Notes under the pieces: generated by a model
Database searches by the model: none
What the model saw: only the letters and a program-made list of their open reading frames with translations
What the model was told of the DNA's origin: nothing
NCBI GenBank assembly: GCA_029891345.1
Contig: CM056998.1
Location: 170,276,332-170,340,331 of the forward strand
Reading direction: 5' to 3'
DNA: 64,000 nt
DNA from: Dryococelus australis
Taxonomy: Eukaryota; Arthropoda; Insecta; Phasmatodea; Phasmatidae
In this document: positions 61,029 through 64,000 of the stretch, piece by piece
How the letters are laid out: each line of letters opens with the position of its first letter
Position numbering within the stretch: the stretch's first letter is position 1
Position numbers and translations under genes: made by a program

Positions 61029-61835
61029 GTTGAAGTAAAGCAACTGCCCATGGAGCACTCCACTAAACCATCTGAAGAACTCATAAAAAAAAATAGTAGA
61101 CACACCATTAATAATGTCAGAAAAGGATGATTGATGCTGTGTGTGAAAAAAGAATGTGTATATTTTGCAACATTATGAAATATTTTACTAAAATATACTT
61201 TCTAAATGTAAAAAAAAATAATCTATTAAAATAGTCTGTATTTTTAACCAAATTTAAGCATATTTCCATTCTGGATGCTTCAGAAAACAGAATTTGCAAG
61301 AAAATCTTTGTCGTGGAATATCTTCATAATGTTTACTATGACTGTATGTAAGAAAATTGTAATGATAATTTAGGAAATAATTTTTATAATAAATTTTTTG
61401 TTGATTAATTTGTCAAAAACATTTATGGCTGAAACTGATGTAAATAAAGTTAATTATAACATTGATATCATACTTTATTACCATGATTTTATTACACATG
61501 ATCACAGTAAATATTATGACTGTCTTCTTTAAGAACATTTTCTTGTAAATTCTGCTTTCTGAAGCATCCAAAACGGAAATGCGCTTAAAATTTGTTAAAA
61601 ATGCAAACTCTATCAATTGATTAATTTTTTACATTTAAAAAGAATATTATAGTTAAATATTTTATGATGTTGTATAATGTGTACATTCTTCTTTCATATA
61701 CAGCATAAAACATGCTTTTCTGACAATTTTTATGGTGTGTGTACTAATTTTTATGGTGTGTGTACTAATTTTTTATGAGTTCTTCACATTGTACAGTCAG
61801 GTGCAATGCTCCACACGCAGTTGCTTTACTTCAAC
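61029..61835. repeat. ~807-bp long inverted repeat (hairpin)
   Basis: The left arm from GTTGAAGTAAAGCAACTGC mirrors the right arm (reversed GGTTGAAGTAAAGCAACTGC). Matching words continue far inward: GAAGAACTCATAAAAA, TAGTANACACACCAT, GTCAGAAAAG, GGATGCTTCAGAAA, CAGAATTT.CAAGAAAAT. Arms are about 350 bp with roughly 80% identity by eye around a centre near 61432, and the middle 80-100 bp is unpaired. The right arm contains a 20-bp tandem duplication (TTTTATGGTGTGTGTACTAA). No coding capacity. It could be a foldback transposon. As part of the milton pre-mRNA it would form a long double-stranded stem. Confidence 0.85.
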
Positions 61836-62214
61836 CTTAAGAAATTGTTGGTGAATCATGACAAGTATTTACAATATTTATGTAGAATTAAATTAACACA
61901 AACTTATTCATTAGAAAAGTCGCAGGTGTATTAGTGTTACTGTTGGGAGAATAACTGCTACTCAACCAGGTTGCACACACTTACGAGACAAGCTCTACAA
62001 TCTGCAAGTTTCCAGCCAATGTTATGTCAAATTTGGGCCAGCACTGCTGTCCACAGCACAATGCACATATGCAGCATTTCACGTAGGTATAGGGTAATAT
62101 CTATTTTTCTATTAATATGAAACTATTGGTATGTATTTACAAATTAATGGCTATACAATGAGAATATCACATTTACTAATAATTTTAAGGTTATTCTAGT
62201 CTCCAGCTATTATT
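61836..62214. other. intronic, no gene recognised
   Basis: AT-rich sequence between the long inverted repeat and the hAT-like element. Confidence 0.5.
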
Positions 62215-62216
62215 TA

Positions 62217-63278
62217 TAGGGATGGGTCAATACTACAATTTCTCGATACTCAATACCAGTTTTGATACCAAAACATTCTCATAATACTCAATATCAATAC
62301 TTTTCTCGGTGCCAAATTAAAATTATGAACACAAAACAACTTGGCCAAGAAAATTGTTCATTTTACTTGTGTCATTGACACACACTGAAACTATATAAAA
62401 ACCCACATTACACTGGAAATTCGATCCGCGAAGGCTTTTTGGAATGCTTGCCAGAAGCTCTGGAATGCTCACTGCCAGCCGAGATAATTATGGTATGCAT
62501 TAAAAAATTACTGTTAATATCTTGCAAACCGTTGGACCTAGGTCAAATTTTTATGGGTGCGTTGGAATGCCCGAAGGATGCAGATTAAACTATGGTGCTC
62601 GTTTCAAAGTATTGTACGCATTCCGAAAGTTAAGGTATGCTCGTACCATAATTATGGCATGAGAAAATGTGTATTAAATTATTATTTTTTTCTAATCTAT
62701 CTTAGTCTAAGTGTTAGGTGGAATGGAGGCTCGACGGTAAGACAGAATTTTATTACGTGTCAGCGCTAGCCTCATATGCCTACGAGGGAAGGGAATCATG
62801 CAACGAGGCATGCGTCGTGGCAGAGAGGGATTGGGCAGCCATGACCAGCAATTGGGGCCATGACTACCTCCTTAAGTGTGCCTATACTACTTATAGGTAA
62901 GAAGAGAAAGGGGAAAAAACTGGTAAAGGATTGTAAAAACCCCCTTTCGACAAAAATCATTCATACATTACTTGAAAGAAATGCTACAGGAAGCAGATGT
63001 TGGAAATTACTATTATTTATTAGGTGGGGCGAAAGACTAGTACAGAGGTAGTGAGTCCTTGATTGTTGAATGTGGACTGGACTAACTAGATGTATTAAAT
63101 GATTTAATTATGGTACACTTTAAAAAGTATCATACATATTCCAAAAGTTATGGTGCGCTCTTACCATAATCATGGCATGATAAAATGGATTTTAAAATTT
63201 GATACTTTTGGATATTCTTATGCGATACTCAATACTATAAATTATCTATGTATTGTGGTATCGATGATCCCGTCCCTA
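62217..63278. mobile_element. 1062-bp hAT-like non-autonomous element
   Basis: Left end TAGGGATGGGTCAATACTAC; right end, reversed, TAGGGACGGGATCATCGATA. The flanks ATTATTTA (62209-62216) and ATTATTTC (63279-63286) form a 7/8-matching 8-bp target duplication, the hAT hallmark. Subterminal zones are dense in CGATACTCAATA words. The interior has a ~100-bp direct repeat (62587-62690 and 63105-63206), each with ACCATAATNATGGCATGA. Between them is a GC-richer segment (62700-62900) whose + frame ends NWGHDYLLKCAYTTYR, possibly a captured piece. No hAT transposase is present. Confidence 0.75.
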
Positions 63279-64000
63279 ATTATTTCCATCACCACATTTT
63301 ATTCTGTACTTCAGTCAACAGCAAGAACAATTGCCATAAGAGATTATGGTACTAAGAATGAAGCCGGTGTCCACACAAGTAAGAGGTGATGTCAGACAGT
63401 TGATGTTATGCCAGATACACCACACTGCAAAGAGCACAGCACATACAATATATCATCTTGTGGCTTGCCAAAAATGTGCTGTATTCTGCACTTCATGTCT
63501 GTAATGATAGCAACAGGAACACACTGTATGCAGTTACAGAACTAAATGTGGAATATGGTTTATTTGAGTTTTTACCAAAGTAGTGCACACATATTGTTCC
63601 TTCAGTCTAAAAGTTATTTTATCAGTCATAGCTATCATTGTTTGAATTTTTTACTAATATATGATTAGTTTATAGTGTCTTCACTGTGCAAGTAGACAAA
63701 TGGTCAAAGATTATAATGGTCCAGTTATTGAATAACCATTATAGTAGGTGAAAATCACAAGTCTGTATCTTTATCCGTTCATGTCTTACACTGTTATGGA
63801 ATGTGCATGAATTCACCACTATTTTTCGAATAAAAAGTATTGTTCATATACCATATTTCTTAGGTATAGATAAATGTTTCCAACCCTTGACATGTGCTAA
63901 GTCGGCACAGATAATGAGTAGCACAACAGCTGCCTCTGGTGTTTGCTCTAGCCGGTACCCCAGTGGTCAGTGCAGTACCGCCAGGGGCTAGGAGAGATAC
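63279..64000. other. intronic; reversed repeat block and possible SINE edge
   Basis: 63715-63845, read on the minus strand, repeats 40630-40735 (words GAAAAATAGT, GGATAAAGATACAGACTT, ATTTTCACC). The last 60 bases turn GC-richer (GCCGGTACCCCAGTGGTCAG) and may begin a tRNA-derived SINE or other repeat cut by the window edge. Confidence 0.5.

Noticed and set aside
63935-64000. SINE or tRNA start at the right edge
   Set aside because: Only an A-box-like word is visible before the window ends.

Overview
This window reads as nuclear DNA of an insect with a large, transposon-laden genome. It is AT-rich, has very long introns, GT-AG splice sites, long TA microsatellites, tRNA-derived SINEs, a Pao/BEL retroelement and many Tc1/mariner relatives. 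A hemimetabolous, polyneopteran-type insect is a plausible guess, but the species cannot be fixed from this sequence.

The only host gene I can support is milton (vertebrate TRAK1/TRAK2), on the + strand. It encodes the adaptor that ties kinesin-1 to Miro on mitochondria. Two internal coding exons are clear, at 37810-37914 and 44861-44965. Their phases join exactly and read into the conserved start of the HAP1_N region (ELPEVEIISLLEEQ ... RETLNYF). A very likely alternative first coding exon lies at 32942-33083, with a start codon behind an in-frame stop and a CAG|GTGAGG donor. A GC-rich candidate exon of a longer isoform lies at 13724-13874. Both candidates end in the same phase and so can splice in frame to 37810. 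The gene continues past the right edge, so everything after 44965 is intron. Only the amino-terminal start of the protein is seen.

Layout: 1-20.4 kb is CpG-rich by eye, with no firm gene apart from the candidate exon. It carries repeated copies of a TA-flanked MITE family, a Tc1 relic beside a 32-bp tandem repeat, and a decayed C2H2 zinc-finger fragment. At 20.5-24.2 kb CpG becomes scarce and a 592-bp element with ~108-bp terminal inverted repeats sits at the border. At 24.25-31.1 kb lies a broken Pao/BEL retroelement whose right LTR abuts a decayed Tc1-like element. At 31-45 kb is the 5' part of milton, with a SINE, a foldback element, a ~1.2-kb inverted-repeat element and a nearly whole-length 1348-bp Tc1 derivative in its introns. 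At 45-64 kb is one long intron filled with repeats: two copies of an unclassified 0.65-kb repeat, a PIF/Harbinger-like element containing a TA microsatellite, a DDE transposase relic with an acidic tail, another Tc1 relic, an ~800-bp long inverted repeat and a hAT-like element.

I found no rRNA, no intact tRNA, no CRISPR array and no unambiguous new system. The most useful leads are the alternative milton 5' exons, the long hairpin at 61.0-61.8 kb, the intact-ended non-autonomous DNA elements, and the CpG transition near 20.5-22 kb.
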